DNA of 64,000 bases from Ahaetulla prasina. Its lineage: Eukaryota > Chordata > Lepidosauria > Squamata > Colubridae. Made by a program: the position numbers and the translations under genes. The stretch lies in NCBI RefSeq assembly GCF_028640845.1, contig NC_080541.1, positions 155,588,502 to 155,652,501 on the forward strand, written 5' to 3'. Below the pieces are notes generated by a model that did no database searches, had not been told where the DNA came from, and saw nothing but the letters and a program-made list of their open reading frames with translations. Below are positions 1 through 10,580 of the stretch, piece by piece (position 1 is the stretch's first letter; the number at the start of each line of letters is the position of its first letter).

Positions 1-466
1 GAGGAATGTCCTAGTATGCCTCCCGGCCCCAGCCCTGGCTCCATGCCCAGACAGGCTGAAGAGGAGGAAGTATCTCCAGCCCCCAGCTCTGGCTCCATGC
101 CCAGGCAAACGGAGCAACTAGACCCCTCCCCCTCCTCCACAGCATGTGAGCCTGAGGGAGGTCAATTGCCAACAGCTGCAGACTGGAGTGACTCTTGCGT
201 CAGAAGACTTGATAGACGGAGACAACAGAAGGAAGGGAGGGGCAGGCCTGGATAAGTGCTGAGACATGGAGCCACACCCCATGGTCTATATAAAGGACCT
301 GCTCTCTGGCATTCTCTGAGTCAGGCAAAGTCTAAACATATCTTGCTGAAGTCACTTTCTGGTCTCCTGCCTGCCCTGAGGACTTTGCTAGGACTTTGGC
401 AGAGCTGCAGAGGCACGCCTGATTCGGATTTCCCTGACCCGGCCGTCAGCGGAGGAGTGGGACACG
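1..466 (+). repeat. LTR-like retroelement fragment with TATA box (tentative)
   Basis: This is a GC-richer segment than what follows. An open frame at 16-255 is Pro/Ser/Glu-rich and ends in a basic tail, and a TATATAAA box lies at 287-294 ahead of about 170 bases of CT-rich sequence. A short C-terminal ORF followed by a TATA promoter resembles the end of a retroelement ORF running into an LTR, but I cannot identify the family and see no clear TG...CA ends. The similarity stops at about 466, where CR1-L3 sequence on the opposite strand begins. The left side is cut by the window edge. It could instead be another class of dispersed repeat. Confidence 0.3.
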
Positions 467-835
467 ACACCACCATTTCTACGGTTTTGAGTGTGTTCAG
501 TTCCAGATTGTTATGGTCGCACCACGAGGCTACTTGTTCAACCTCCTGTCTGTATGCAGATTCATTGTTGTCTCGAATGAGACTGATCACTGTTGTGTCA
601 TCTGTAATTTCAGTAGTTTAACAGATGGATCATTTGAGATGCAGTCATTGGTATATAGAGAGAAGAGAAGTTGAGAGAGCACACAGCTTTGTGGGGCCCT
701 TGTGCTAATTATACAGGTATCTGATGTGATTCTGCTTAGCTTCACCTGCTGCTTCCTGTCAGTTAGGAAGCTTCTGATCCATTTACAAGTGTGTTCAGGT
801 ACTGCTAGCTGGTTTAGCTTATCTCATCCAAATGT
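467..835 (-). mobile_element. CR1-L3 (Snake1-like) LINE reverse transcriptase fragment
   Basis: Read on the minus strand, the 590-467 part encodes a DDT-type RT active-site region followed by a segment rich in Asn and Glu (ISLIRDNNESAYRQEV and WCDHNNLELNTLKT), typical of the CR1/L3/Rex1 group. Upstream (835-600) an RT segment resembling WIRSFLTDRKQQVKL and LLFSLYTNDC can be followed through several frameshifts. The copy is dead: both ends are missing and the frame is broken. It is probably the same family as the 3' ends at 4164-4795, 8255-8720 and 45912-46478, but covers a different part of the element. Confidence 0.7.
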
Positions 836-839
836 TTTT

Positions 840-1315
840 TAAAAAAATTTGAAGTCTTTTTAAGTTTACTATTACATTATATGAAAAGGTCCTCTTATAA
901 ATATTATATGAAAAGGTCCTCTTATAAATATTTTCTGGCATCTCTAGCAGTTCCTATTTCCATTAAGATTACTCTTAAAAATTTATTTTAACTTCATTTC
1001 GCAGTTCTTCACTACCCTTTTCTTTGTCAATAAGATCTCATTTAATCTTTGTATGAAGATTTGTCCTTTTAAAACATTAAAACATTGATCCGTTTGTCCC
1101 ATTAAAACGAAGATCCATTTGTCCTTTTAAAACATTGTCCTTTTAAAACATTAAAGTTACTGGGTTGTGGTCTGAGAAAATCCTTGGTAATATCTCCCTT
1201 TTACGAATATTGGCCAATGATTTAGAGATCTGAATCATATCTACTCTTAAAAAGATCTATGTCTTTTTGAAAAATAAGTATAATCTTTTGGGTCACCATT
1301 TTATATAACAGGTAT
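840..1315 (-). mobile_element. Inverted 5' part of an old L1-type LINE (endonuclease region)
   Basis: On the minus strand, bases near 1150-1260 encode a decayed L1 endonuclease C-terminal region with an SDHNP-like motif (the complement of ggttgtggtctgagaaaa). Sequence running towards 840 matches the linker after the endonuclease, including a degraded WDASKAFIRG-like stretch that can be compared with the younger L1 at 23259-26701. The same LINE type continues on the plus strand from about 1316, so I read this as the inverted 5' portion of one insertion. It contains short tandem duplications at 876-929 and about 1060-1155. Confidence 0.55.
876..929. repeat. Tandem duplication, 27-bp unit x2
   Basis: The unit beginning attatatgaaaaggtcctct occurs twice head-to-tail, at 876-902 and 903-929, with no differences. 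It is a local duplication inside the old L1 remnant. Confidence 0.9.
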
Positions 1316-1704
1316 TATAAAGACTAAAACTGGAATAGCACCAGGTCCAGATGGTCTGCCAGCCTCTTGCTATAAATGTTTTGAAGATGAACTTTTACAA
1401 CCTTTACAACAAACAATTAATATTATTTTACAGACTGATTCTTGACAGCTGGAAAGAAGCCAGTAAAATATTAATGCCTAAAGAGGCCCAAGACCTGACT
1501 TTAACAAGAAATTATTGACCAATATATTTATCAAATAATGAGTATAAGTTGGTTTACAATGATTTTGGCTGAAAGATTGAAAATAATTTTACAGCACTTT
1601 ATTCGTGAAGATCAATGTGAGTTTTTAACCTAACAGACAGTTATGAGATAACATTAGAAATGTGTTGGATATTCTGGAGTTTTTGAAGCAAAACAATGAA
1701 AAGC

Positions 1705-1723
1705 AAACTGCGCTGGTCCTCTT
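1705..1723. repeat. Left target-site duplication of minus-strand L1
   Basis: The 19-bp sequence here (aaactgcgctggtcctctt) recurs at 2702-2720 with two differences. The pair flanks the minus-strand L1 3' end. Confidence 0.8.
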
Positions 1724-2701
1724 TTTTTAAATATATTTTTATTGTTTAGACATAAATATATTGAATAAAGTGCAGTTGTCCTGGCATTTCGTTTGCCATG
1801 AAACAAAGGTAAAAACAAACTAACATATATACCTGTGATGGCAAACCTATGGCACAGGTGGAGCCATATCAGGGCATGAGAGCATTGCCCTAGCTCAGCT
1901 CTGGCACAAATGCATGCCAGACAGCTGATTTTTGGGCCTTCTGGGCCCACCGGAAGTCAGGAAACAGGCTGTTTCCTGCTTCTGGAGGGCCTCTAGGGAC
2001 GGGAGGCCAGTTTTTCACTCTCCCCAGGCTCCAGAGGCTTTCTAGGAGCCTGGGGAGGGTGAAAACAGCCTTCCCCACCTCCCCACTCCAGAGGCCCCCC
2101 AGAGGCCAGAAACAGCGCATCTGCGGACTTCCAGTCCCACTTCATTCTAGTACCTACATTCTCAGACATATATATTATCTCTTTCCATTTCCACCTAACC
2201 TGATTCTATCTCATTCTAACGTACAACCATTGATAGAATCTATTCCATATAGCATAGTATTCTGTATCCCCTTTTTCTTTTATTTTTAACGTTAGTCTGT
2301 CCATTTCCACACAGACCAGTATCTTCCTTATTGTCTCTTCTTCTGAAGGGGTGTTTTCGCTCTTCTACTGCTGCGTGTATGCAATTCTTGCTGTGGTCAA
2401 GATGTGTAATATTAGGTACATTGTCCCTTTATCATAACCGTCTGATATAATGCCTAATAAGAATAGTCCTGGCTTAAACTCTACATGTTGTCTAGTCATT
2501 TTTTTCTAACCACATATGAATTTGTATCCAACATTTCTTTGAACTTTATACAGGTCCACCACATGTGGTAATATGTGCCAGATATTTGTTTGCATTTCCA
2601 ACAGTTTGGCGACATATTGTTAAACATTTTGGACAATCTTGCCCAGGGGGAATTGCCACCTTTAGAACATTTTATAGAGATTTTCCTTATATGATGTGAT
2701 T
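1724..2701 (-). mobile_element. L1-type LINE 3' end inserted into the older L1
   Basis: On the minus strand 2690-2500 encodes an L1 C-terminal Cys/His segment of the CWKCKQISGTYYHMWWTC kind. The 3' end is the T-rich stretch at 1724 on the plus strand. Both sides carry a 19-bp target-site duplication (1705-1723 and 2702-2720), as expected for target-primed reverse transcription. The host sequence is the older plus-strand L1. A MITE-like repeat (about 1832-2135) has landed inside. The copy is 5'-truncated and has no intact ORF. Confidence 0.75.
1832..2135. repeat. hAT/MITE-like dispersed repeat nested in the L1
   Basis: It begins with a tgatggcaaacctatggcac motif, which I recognise as the terminal motif of a dispersed vertebrate DNA-transposon-type repeat. 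GC-rich sequence with internal inverted blocks follows (aggctgtttcctgcttctgg; ctccccaggctccagaggc). I do not see the matching opposite terminus or a clear target duplication, so the right boundary is approximate. Confidence 0.45.
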
Positions 2702-2920
2702 AAACTGTGCTGATCCTCTTGTAGGCAGAAGACTTGGTAATTGGTAATTTGAATTGGATTTTCTTGTTTATATTACTGGAACATGACTGAACTTTGGAGA
2801 TAATTTTATTAAGTGGGTATGATCAAATTACATCTCAGAGAAAGCAAAAATAATTGTTAAGGAAGAATTAACAAAACCCTCTGAGATTCAACAAAGGGAC
2901 AAGGATGCCTGCTGTAATCA

Positions 2921-2998
2921 CTGTTTTTCATTGTAGTTCTTCAGGTATTGAATAGAATACCTGTTTTTCATTGTAGTTCTTCAGGTATTGAATAGAAA
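2921..2998. repeat. Tandem duplication, 40-bp unit x2
   Basis: The unit starting ctgtttttcattgtagttct occurs at 2921-2960 and again at 2961-2998 with almost no change. It is a local duplication in the L1 remnant. Confidence 0.9.
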
Positions 2999-3735
2999 TG
3001 TAAGACACAACGAGAGAATCATGGGAGTAAAAATTAAATTAAACTTATACATTAAGCACATTTGCTCTTAGTATGTAGTGCTAGGTTTGGACAATCTGTT
3101 AAAGGCAGTAGAAACATTATTGAAAAAATTAAAGGACTTTGATATGCCAATAGGTTTAAGATTAATAATAAGAAAACAGAGATACTAGTAATAAAATAAG
3201 ACAATAGAAGATCAAGTAGAACTAGTGGAGAAAACTGATTTTAAGATTGAGAAATTCTAGTTCCTGCATTTCTGACACGAGACAAGACAAAATTGAGAAA
3301 AAGCATCATTATAACAAATATGAAGTGCATGTTATTTCAAAATCATTAAGATAAGACATGGAATGAATTTAAGAAGGATGTTTTAAGGTGGAAGAAATTA
3401 ATATTGTCACTGTCAGGAGGAATTTCTGAGATAAAAATGAATGGTGTTTTTGTTTCAGATAATATCAATTTTGACAACTGATGTACCATTCAAGCAATGG
3501 AAAAGAGATGTATCTAAATTTTATGGCAAGGGGAAAATTATGAGTTAAGTATAAAGTGTTACAGGATGTAAAGGAATTAGGAAAATTGGGTTTACTACAT
3601 GTAAAACTGAATTTTGTTGCTTGTTTGGCTTGATGGAAAGAATAGGAATTGCTGATAAATAAAAGACTTTTAGAGCTAGAAGACCATGAGCTAAGGTATG
3701 GATGGCATGAATATTTATGATACAATAAAATCTAC

Positions 3736-4160
3736 TTTTTGTAGTCTGGCCTACTTCACAGGCTTCTTGTAAGGGTAACCTGACATAATCCCTCATCCCC
3801 TGCCCTGGCAGGGTGGACGAGACCCAACCCAATAAAGATATAAGCAGAATAACATCCCAGATGTCAGCTGTCTGGTTACTCATAGCAACCTTGTTTCCTT
3901 GAAAGCTTTTAGACTCTAATGTTGGGGGAAAAAATGTAATGCCTTGATGGGGGAGAATGAAGATGCTTTGATGGCTGAATCACCCTGTGATAGGAAGAAA
4001 GATTCTGAATATATGTATAACTTCCTGAAGGGAAAATCAGGAGCACCTTCATATACATGTATTGATGTTTTCTGCTCACTTTTTTCTTTGTCTCTTTGTC
4101 TCTTTTTCACTTTGATTATATATTTTACTTTGACTGTATTTCTTATTACATACATTAAAT
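3736..4160. other. Unannotated stretch
   Basis: There is no gene here. Short open frames (for example 3944-4165) have no recognisable domain. T-rich, low-complexity sequence precedes the pentanucleotide array. Confidence 0.5.
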
Positions 4161-4163
4161 CTT

Positions 4164-4253
4164 AGAATAGAATAGAATAGAATAGAATAGAATAGAATAG
4201 AATAGAATAGAATAGAATAGAATAGAATAGAATAGAATAGAATAGAATAGAAT
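4164..4253. repeat. (AATAG)n microsatellite, about 18 units
   Basis: This is an almost perfect run of the pentamer. It forms the 3' tail of the adjoining minus-strand LINE, which is the known arrangement for snake CR1-L3 elements. Confidence 0.97.
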
Positions 4254-4795
4254 TTTTTATTGACCAAGTGTGATTGGACACACAAGGAATTTGTCTTGGT
4301 GCATATGCTCTCAGTGTACATAAAAGAAAAGATACTTTCATCAAGAATATAAGATACAACACTTAATGATAGTCATAGGGAACAAATAAGCAATCAAATC
4401 ATATTAGGAAACAGTCAATATAAATCTTAAGGATACCAGCAACAAGGTTACAGTCATATAGTCATAAGTGGGAGGAGATGGGTGATAGGAACGATGAGAA
4501 GATTAATAGTAATGCAGATTTAGTAAATAGTTTGACAGTGTTGAGGGAATTATTTGTTTAGCAGAATGATGGGATTCGGGGAAAAACTGTTCTTGTGTCT
4601 AATTGTTCTGGTGTGCAGTGCTCTATAGCATTGTTTTGAGGGTAGGAGTTGAAACAGTTTATGTCCAGGATGTGAGGGGTCTGTAAATATTTTCACAGCC
4701 CTCTTTTTGACTCATGCAGTATACAGGTCCTCAACAGAAGGCAGGTTGGTAGCCATTGTTTTTTCTGCAGTTCTAATAAAGTTTTCATAAAAATT
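4164..4795 (-). mobile_element. CR1-L3 'Snake1'-type LINE 3' end, copy 1
   Basis: The block starting ccaagtgtgattggacacac after the (AATAG)n array matches, nearly base for base, the blocks at 8275-8720 and 45968-46478. On the minus strand the family encodes the end of a LINE ORF: copy 3 reads IEDLYTARVRKRAVKIFTDP and then a Cys- and Arg-containing tail typical of CR1/L2-group C-termini. The element is 5'-truncated (about 540 bases plus tail) and noncoding. Its 5' end abuts the start of an L2-like fragment at about 4803. Confidence 0.85.
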
Positions 4796-4802
4796 ATTTT
4801 TT

Positions 4803-5107
4803 ATGCGCCCCTTCCTTGATCGGGATGCCTTGTGCACAGTCACTCATGCGCTCGTTACCTCTCGCTTGGATTATTGTAATGCTTTCTACATGGGGCTCCC
4901 CTTGAGGTGCACTCGGAGGCTTCAGTTAGTCCAGAATGCAGCTGCGCGGGTGATAGAGGGAGCTACGCGTAGCTCCCATATAACACCGCTCCTGCGCAGA
5001 CTGCACTGGCTACTTGTGGCCTTTCGAGTGCACTTTAAGGTTTTGGTTACTACCTTTAAAGCGCTCCATGGCTTAGGGCCTGGGTACTTACGGGACCGCC
5101 TGCTGTT
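4803..5107 (+). mobile_element. L2-like LINE copy A, left part (RT C-terminal region)
   Basis: The frame from 4803 encodes a CR1/L2-group RT C-terminal region: RPFLDRDALCTVTHAL, SRLDYCNAFYMGLP, LQLVQNAAARVI, then LHWLLVAFRVHFKVLV and FKALHGLGPGYLRDRLL. At 5107 the reading is cut by a second copy in the opposite orientation. It resumes at about 7212 with the next residues (PHASHRPVRSHREGLL). Copy A is 5'-truncated at about 4803. Confidence 0.85.
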
Positions 5108-7211
5108 CATTCATTCATTCATTTATTTAATTTTTATACCGCCCTTCTCCCAAAGGACTCAGGGCGGTGTACAGGCAAATAAAAACAGACAAGACAATAA
5201 TCTATAAAATGCAAAATTAAAAAACTTATTATACTTTGCCTAAAATTTTAAAATATATAGAAATTAAAACCCCGTTTAAAATTAATAATAAAACTATACA
5301 ATCCATAAAATTTAAGCCAGCCCCGCGCGAATAAAAAGATGCGTCTTCAGTTCATGCGAAAGGTCCAAGGTCAGGTATTTGGCGAAACCCGGGGAAGTTC
5401 GTTCCAGAGTGTGGGAGCCCCACAGAGAAGGACCTTCCCCTGGGGGCCGCCAGCCGACATTGCTTGGCGGACGGCACCCTGAGAAGTCCCTCTCTGTGAG
5501 AGCGTACGGGTCGGTGGGAGGCATATGGTAACAGTAGGCGGTCCCGTAAGTACCCAGGCCCTAAGCCATGGAGCGCTTTAAAGGTCATAACCAAAACCTT
5601 AAAGTGCACCCGAAAAGCGACAGGCAGCCAGTGCAGTCTGCGCAGGAGGGTGTTACATGGGAGGTACGAGACCCTCCCTCTATCACCCGCGCAGCTGCAT
5701 TCTGGACTAGCTGAAGCCTTCGGGTGCACCTTAAGGGGAGCCCCATGTAGAGAGCATTACAATAATCCAAGCGAGAGGTAACGAGTGCATGAGTGACTGT
5801 GCACAAGGCATCCCGATCAAGGAAGGGGCGCAACTGCCGAACCAGGCGGACCTGGTGGAAGGCCCCCCTGGAGACGGCCGTCAAATGGTCTTCAAACGAC
5901 AGCCGCTCATCCAGGAGGACACCTAAGTTGCACACCCTATCCTTTGGGGCCAATAACTCGCCTCCAACAGTCAGCTGCAGCTGCAGCTGACTGAATCGAG
6001 ATGCCGGCATCCACAGCCACTCCGTCTTGGAGGGATTGAGCTTGAGCCTGTTTCTCCCCATCCAGACCCGTACGGCTTCCAAGCACCGGGACAGCACTTC
6101 GACAACTTCATTGGGGTGACCTGGGGTGGAGAAGTACAGCTGAGTGTCATCAGCGTACTGATGGTACTTCACCCCAAAGCCACTGATGATCTCACCCAAC
6201 GGCTTCATGTAGATGTTGAACAGAAGGGGCGAGAGAATCGACCCCTGCGGCACCCCACAAGTGAGGGCCCTCGCGGTGACCTCTGCCCCCTGTCAACACC
6301 GTCTGCGACCGGTCGGAGAGATAGGAGGAGAACCACCGATAAGCGGTGCCTCCACTCCCAATCCCCCAGCCGGCGCAGCAGATACCATGGTCGATGGTAT
6401 CAAAAGCCGCTGAGAGGTCTAATAGGACCAGGGCAGAGGAATAACCCTGTCCCTGGCCCTCAGAGATCATCCACCAATGCGACCAAAGCTGTCTCCGTGC
6501 TGTAACCGGTCGGAAGCGGACTGGAGCAGGTCTAGATAGACGGATTCTTCCAGGTATTGGGGTAGCTGGCCACAGCACTCTCTACAACCTTCGCAACAAA
6601 GCGAAGGTTGGAGACTAACCGATAATTTCCCAAAATAGCCGGGTCCAAAGAGGGCTTCTTAAGGAGGGGTCTCACCACCGCCTCTTTCAAGGTGGCAAGG
6701 AAAACCCCATCCAACAAAGAAGCATTTATAATCCTCTGGAGCCAGCCTCGTGTCACCTCCTGAGTAGCCAGCACCAGCCAGGGCGGACACGGGTCCAATA
6801 AACATGTAGTGGCGGAGCCTCCCAACAACCTGTCCACGTCCTCGGGAGCCACAGGGTCGAACCCATCCCAAATAGGCTCAACAAGACGTGCCTCCTCTCC
6901 CTCGCTTGGATCATCCCAATTTCGGTCCAGACCATCCCGGAGCTGAGCGATTTTGTCGTATAGATAACCACTAAACTCCTCGGCACGTCCCTGCAACGGG
7001 TCATCCCGCACCTCCTGATGAAGGAGGGAGCGGGTCACCCGAAACAGGGCGGCCGGGCGGTTATCTGCCGACGCAATGAGGGTGGAGGCATAGGAGCGCC
7101 TCGCCTCCCTCATTGCCACTAGGTAGGTCCTAGAATAAGACCTAACTAGTGTCCGATCAGCTTCGGAACGGCTGGACCTCCAAGTGCTCTCTAGGCGTCT
7201 TCTCCTAGACA
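5108..7211 (-). mobile_element. L2-like LINE copy B inserted into copy A (2.1 kb, antisense)
   Basis: The minus strand carries the RT of a CR1/L2-group LINE. In coding order there is a basic N-terminal part (7211-6950), RT block NYRLVSNLRF (about 6630), LDLSAAFDTIDHGI (about 6400), PQGSILSPLLFNIYM (about 6240), the active site YADD (6146-6157), and the C-terminal region with DYCNALYMGLP, ending with IRAGLA at about 5312. The AT-rich 3' UTR ends with a tail hairpin (ccgcccttctcccaaaggac on the plus strand) and (TTCA)n repeats at 5108. At least three frameshifts break the ORF, and the 5' end, including any endonuclease, is missing. Identity to copy A is high, so the insertion is fairly recent. 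A short TGTT flank is repeated on both sides (5104-5107, 7212-7215). Confidence 0.88.
5585..7210 (-). pseudogene. Broken LINE ORF2 (reverse transcriptase) of copy B
   Basis: This is the coding part of copy B. It would encode a target-primed reverse transcriptase. The frame runs 7210-6532, then shifts to 6578-6192, then 6253-5585, then 5729-5352, so at least three indels separate RT blocks that are individually well preserved. The active-site YADDTQLYF is intact at about 6130-6157. The N-terminal endonuclease is absent. No retained function is expected. Confidence 0.85.
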
Positions 7212-7655
7212 TGTTACCACATGCCTCCCACCGACCCGTACGCTCTCACAGAGAGGGACTTCTCAGGGTGCCGTCCGCCAAGCAATGTCGGCTGGCGGCC
7301 CCCAGGGGAAGGTCCTTCTCTGTGGGGGCTCCCACACTCTGGAATGAGCTTCCCCCGGGTTTACGCCAAATACCTGACCTTCGGACATTCCGTCGCGAAC
7401 TGAAGACACATCTTTTCATTCGCGCGGGGCTGGCTTGAATTGAATTTTATTAATTTTAAATTTTTATTGATTAATTTTAAATGGGGTTTTTAGTTTATTG
7501 TACATTTTTACTTCTCAGGCTAATTTTAAAATAAGTTTTTTAATTGCATTTTAAATTGTACATTGTATTATCTGTTTTATTTTTGCCTGTACACCGCCCT
7601 GAGTCCTTCGGGAGAAGGGCGGTATAAAAATCAAATAAATAAATAAATAAATAAA
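7212..7655 (+). mobile_element. L2-like LINE copy A, right part (C-terminus and 3' UTR)
   Basis: It continues copy A after the nested insertion. The residues HRPVRSHREGLLRVPSAKQC and then LWNELPPGLRQIPDLRTFRR end at the stop after IRAGLA (7438). An AT-rich 3' UTR follows, closing with a stem (caccgccctgagtccttcgg ... gagaagggcggtataaaaat) and (AAAT)n repeats. The same tail occurs at 30165-30240 and, inverted, at 5125-5175. Confidence 0.88.
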
Positions 7656-7659
7656 TAAA

Positions 7660-8254
7660 ATAAATTCGAAAATCTATCATGATACAAATCCTACAAATCT
7701 ACTGTTCTCTTATGGATGTGAAATAAAACTCTGTTTTCCCCAATGTCTTCCATCAAGGAAAAATAGCCCTAAACAATTGGGACATGAAACTGTGCTGTAT
7801 TTAATCTGAATGGCCTCCATATTCACATTTCTTCCTTATAGCTAAATACACAGCCTGTACTGAATTCTCCACATTCTGTGACCGAAATCCAACATTAACA
7901 GTTTCCAAATGTCTGCACAACCCAGAAAGTCAGACATAAAAGAATAAAAATTTGTAATCCGGGTGCAATCATCTACTAAAGATAGTTCTCTGACAGTTCA
8001 GGCAGAGGAGTAATGAACAAGATTATCATCCCTACGTAGGTGCTGCTCGTAAAAGTAAAAGTGCAGTGACATTTCAAGCCTGATTTGAGAATAACTGTCT
8101 CTATTCATGAATGTTCGACTCTAATGAGACAAGCCCCAAATATCCATGAAATAAGAAAGTAGGGACAATCAGACACGAACTAGGACTGGCAATTTAATGA
8201 AAACTGATGCCAAGTGGCATTTATTTATTTGTGTCTGTATTTCTATTTTCTGTC
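7660..8254. other. Unannotated unique sequence
   Basis: I see no gene, ORF with recognisable content, or clear repeat here. Confidence 0.5.
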
Positions 8255-8720
8255 TTCTTTCTTTCTTTATTCTTTATTGGCCGAGTGTGATTGGACACAC
8301 AAGGAATTTGTCTTGGTGCATATGGTCTCAGTATACATAAAAGAAAAGATACATTCATCAAGAATCATAAGGTACAACACTTAATGATAGTCATAGGGAA
8401 CAAATAAGAAATAAGCAATCAAATCATACTAGGAAACAATATAAATGTTAAGGATAACAGAAACAAGGTCACAGTCATATAGTCATAAGCGGAAGAAGAT
8501 GGGTAATAGGAATGATGAGAAGATTAATAGTAATGCAGACTTAGTAACTAGTTTGAGTGTTGAGGGAATTATTTGTTTAGTAGAGTGATGGCATTCGGGA
8601 AAGAAACTATTCTTGTGTCTAGTTGTTCTGATGTGCAGTGCTCTATAGCATCATTTTGAGGGTAGGAGTTTATGTCCAGGATGCGAGGGGTCTGTAAATA
8701 TTTTCACAACCCTCTTTTAA
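8255..8720 (-). mobile_element. CR1-L3 'Snake1'-type LINE 3' end, copy 2
   Basis: Sequence from about 8275 (ggccgagtgtgattggacac) to 8720 is a near-duplicate of copies 1 and 3. The 3' tail is a short TTTC-rich run (8255-8275) instead of the (AATAG)n array. It is 5'-truncated and noncoding. Confidence 0.85.
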
Positions 8721-8721
8721 T

Positions 8722-9445
8722 TCTTGAAAGAAAGTTAAGGATGTATTGAATATACTCTATTAAATATAGTCACGTGATATGATGAAACCATTTCATCTGG
8801 TAAATGTACTGAACATAGGAAAAGCAGTGTTTGCTCTGGAAATGAGTTTTTTTTTTTACATCATTTGGATAGCTGTAAGAGATGTGTGTTTTATCTTGAA
8901 AAGATATGCCAAGGAAAGTTATGGGGCTCCACTTTGCAAGCAACACACAATTAGTATTTTTTTCAGGATAATGAAAAAATATGGAAGAATAGCAAATGAG
9001 GAACTGATCTTTGCATAGTTTCCTCCACTGAACTATTTAATGTCGGAAGATGTTTAAGCATTTTTCCTCAAAAGCAAAAGTAACAGGAATAGTTCCAATG
9101 CAAGCTGTTAAGAGGAGGAACATTAAATTAATATTATAATTTCACAATGAAAAGCTTTTCACTGCGGTGCAATTTAGTGCTCATTTGTTCATCATGTTCT
9201 ATTTAAGAAACATATTTCAAGAACTGTTCTGATGGTGAACTGCAACTGTATATATCCCTAGATTAAAGTCCCATCTAAAAGAAAACACTTAGCATATTTA
9301 ATGTAGGTGATTAAAATAACTATATCATTTCAGTAGTAAATTTCTGATGTGATCTGAATAAAAATAAACTGCCAGTTTGAAATGAAGACCTGCTAGTGTT
9401 ATTTGTTTTATTTTCCTTTTTTTAATCAAGGCTTTTATTTTATAT
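8722..9445. other. Unannotated unique sequence
   Basis: It is AT-rich. A 79-codon frame at 8779-9018 shows no recognisable domain and I do not accept it as a gene. Confidence 0.5.
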
Positions 9446-9449
9446 TACA

Positions 9450-9895
9450 TATACATATCAATGTGGCCACCGCCGCTTATCCCTGCCACTTGGAACAGGC
9501 TGAAAATGGGACATGCAGAGCCTGAAAATGGGGCGCATGGAGGCCAAAAACGGGATGCACGGAGGCCAAAAATGGGGCATGCAAAGGCGGCGATAGGTGA
9601 AAGCGGCGATGGGCGGCACCAGCATCGATTGGCAGTGGTGATTCCCGCAGCCTGGAACAGCTAATAGGTGGTATTCCGGGAGGCCAATCCAACTGCCAAT
9701 CAGCTGCTCATGCTAAATCAAGCTGTGCTGAAGCTGACCAAGCTGTTTGCTGTTTGCTGCAAGGAGGTAAATTGCTGAAGGCTGAAGGGTGGGGACCGGC
9801 AGGTGGGCGGGGCTTCATTCGCTGTATAAGATGCACAGACATTTCCACCCACTTTTTTGGAGATGGAAGTGCATCTTATAACTCCAAAAATATGG
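9450..9895. repeat. Dispersed repeat with terminal-type hairpin (MITE-like)
   Basis: The GC-rich segment contains degenerate short direct repeats (gaaaatggg, catgcagagcc, cggaggccaaa) at 9500-9620. A perfect 12-bp inverted repeat, tataagatgcac at 9825-9836 and gtgcatcttata at 9869-9880, has a 32-base spacer containing ttttttggagatgg. This resembles the dispersed vertebrate repeat ending in an 'ATAAGACGCAC' hairpin. Class and exact boundaries are uncertain. Confidence 0.5.
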
Positions 9896-10575
9896 TATTC
9901 TAAACAGAATTTTTTAATAAACCATTCTTAATGTCAAACCTGTACATACCACTTTAATGTTTTAAGGACCCGAGTCTATTGCTATGGCTTTATTAGGAAT
10001 TCCAGTTCTTCAGTCGAAGCCCCACGACTGTATAAATTAAAAATATTGTTAAGTTTCTCACAGAGACATATTGTAGGTTTTATCTGTGTAAAGGAGTCCG
10101 TTATGAAATAAAGCAACTCAGATGCCTTTGACAGAGCCAAACCCCAAAGAATGTGTTTCAGCTGAAGACACATCTGCTGTTCCAGACCAAATACCTCTGA
10201 ATTACAAGAAGAAACCTTTATTTTCTGGGATGGTTTATAAGGTTTTAAAACAAACAATCTTACTGTATGTATGCATATATTAAATATATTTTTCCTAGCA
10301 AGTTTTAAATTGTAGACTTTCAATATTGGACATCCTGAGTGGGCATTATGACTGCGGCTCAATAGCTAATTTGGGAGACACACTGATATAGAAATTAAAA
10401 AGCCTATTTCTGGATGCTTTTTTATTCCTTTAGTTGGTATGGGTTACTTCACTACAGTACTCTCAATTATTACAAGCAGAAATATCTGACAGGTGGGAAA
10501 CAATCAAAGATGGATCACCAGAGACAAAACTTTTACATTCCTTCAAATAGGAGGTTTCAACCGGTAGGTGCCTCA
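9896..10575. other. Unannotated unique sequence
   Basis: No gene is recognised. The 126-codon antisense frame at 9982-10362 has no family features that I can name. Confidence 0.45.
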
Positions 10576-10580
10576 TTTCC

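Larger units (their letters stand above)
1316..3735 (+). mobile_element. Old L1-type LINE, RT to C-terminal region, interrupted at 1724-2701
   Basis: The plus strand from 1316 encodes a decayed L1 RT start (KTGIAPGPDGLPASCY). After the interruption, 3140-3200 resembles the L1 segment FKIN.KKTEILVIK, 3355-3470 resembles the post-RT region (WNEFKKDVLRWKKL, SGGISEIKMNG), and 3660-3735 resembles the L1 C-terminal region (HELRYGWHEYL). Stop codons and frameshifts are frequent, so it is ancient and inactive. It ends without a recognisable poly-A tail. A 40-bp tandem duplication sits at 2921-2998. Confidence 0.6.

Noticed and set aside
321..590. 89-codon antisense frame as a single gene
   Set aside because: Only its first half is LINE RT sequence (to about 467). 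The rest reads through an unrelated fragment.
4164..4253. CRISPR-like or satellite array
   Set aside because: It is a plain pentanucleotide microsatellite at a LINE tail. No spacers and no higher-order unit.
5793..7403. Plus-strand ORFs across the L2-like copy B
   Set aside because: They are antisense or out-of-frame shadows of the minus-strand LINE ORF. The real plus-strand coding resumes only at 7212.
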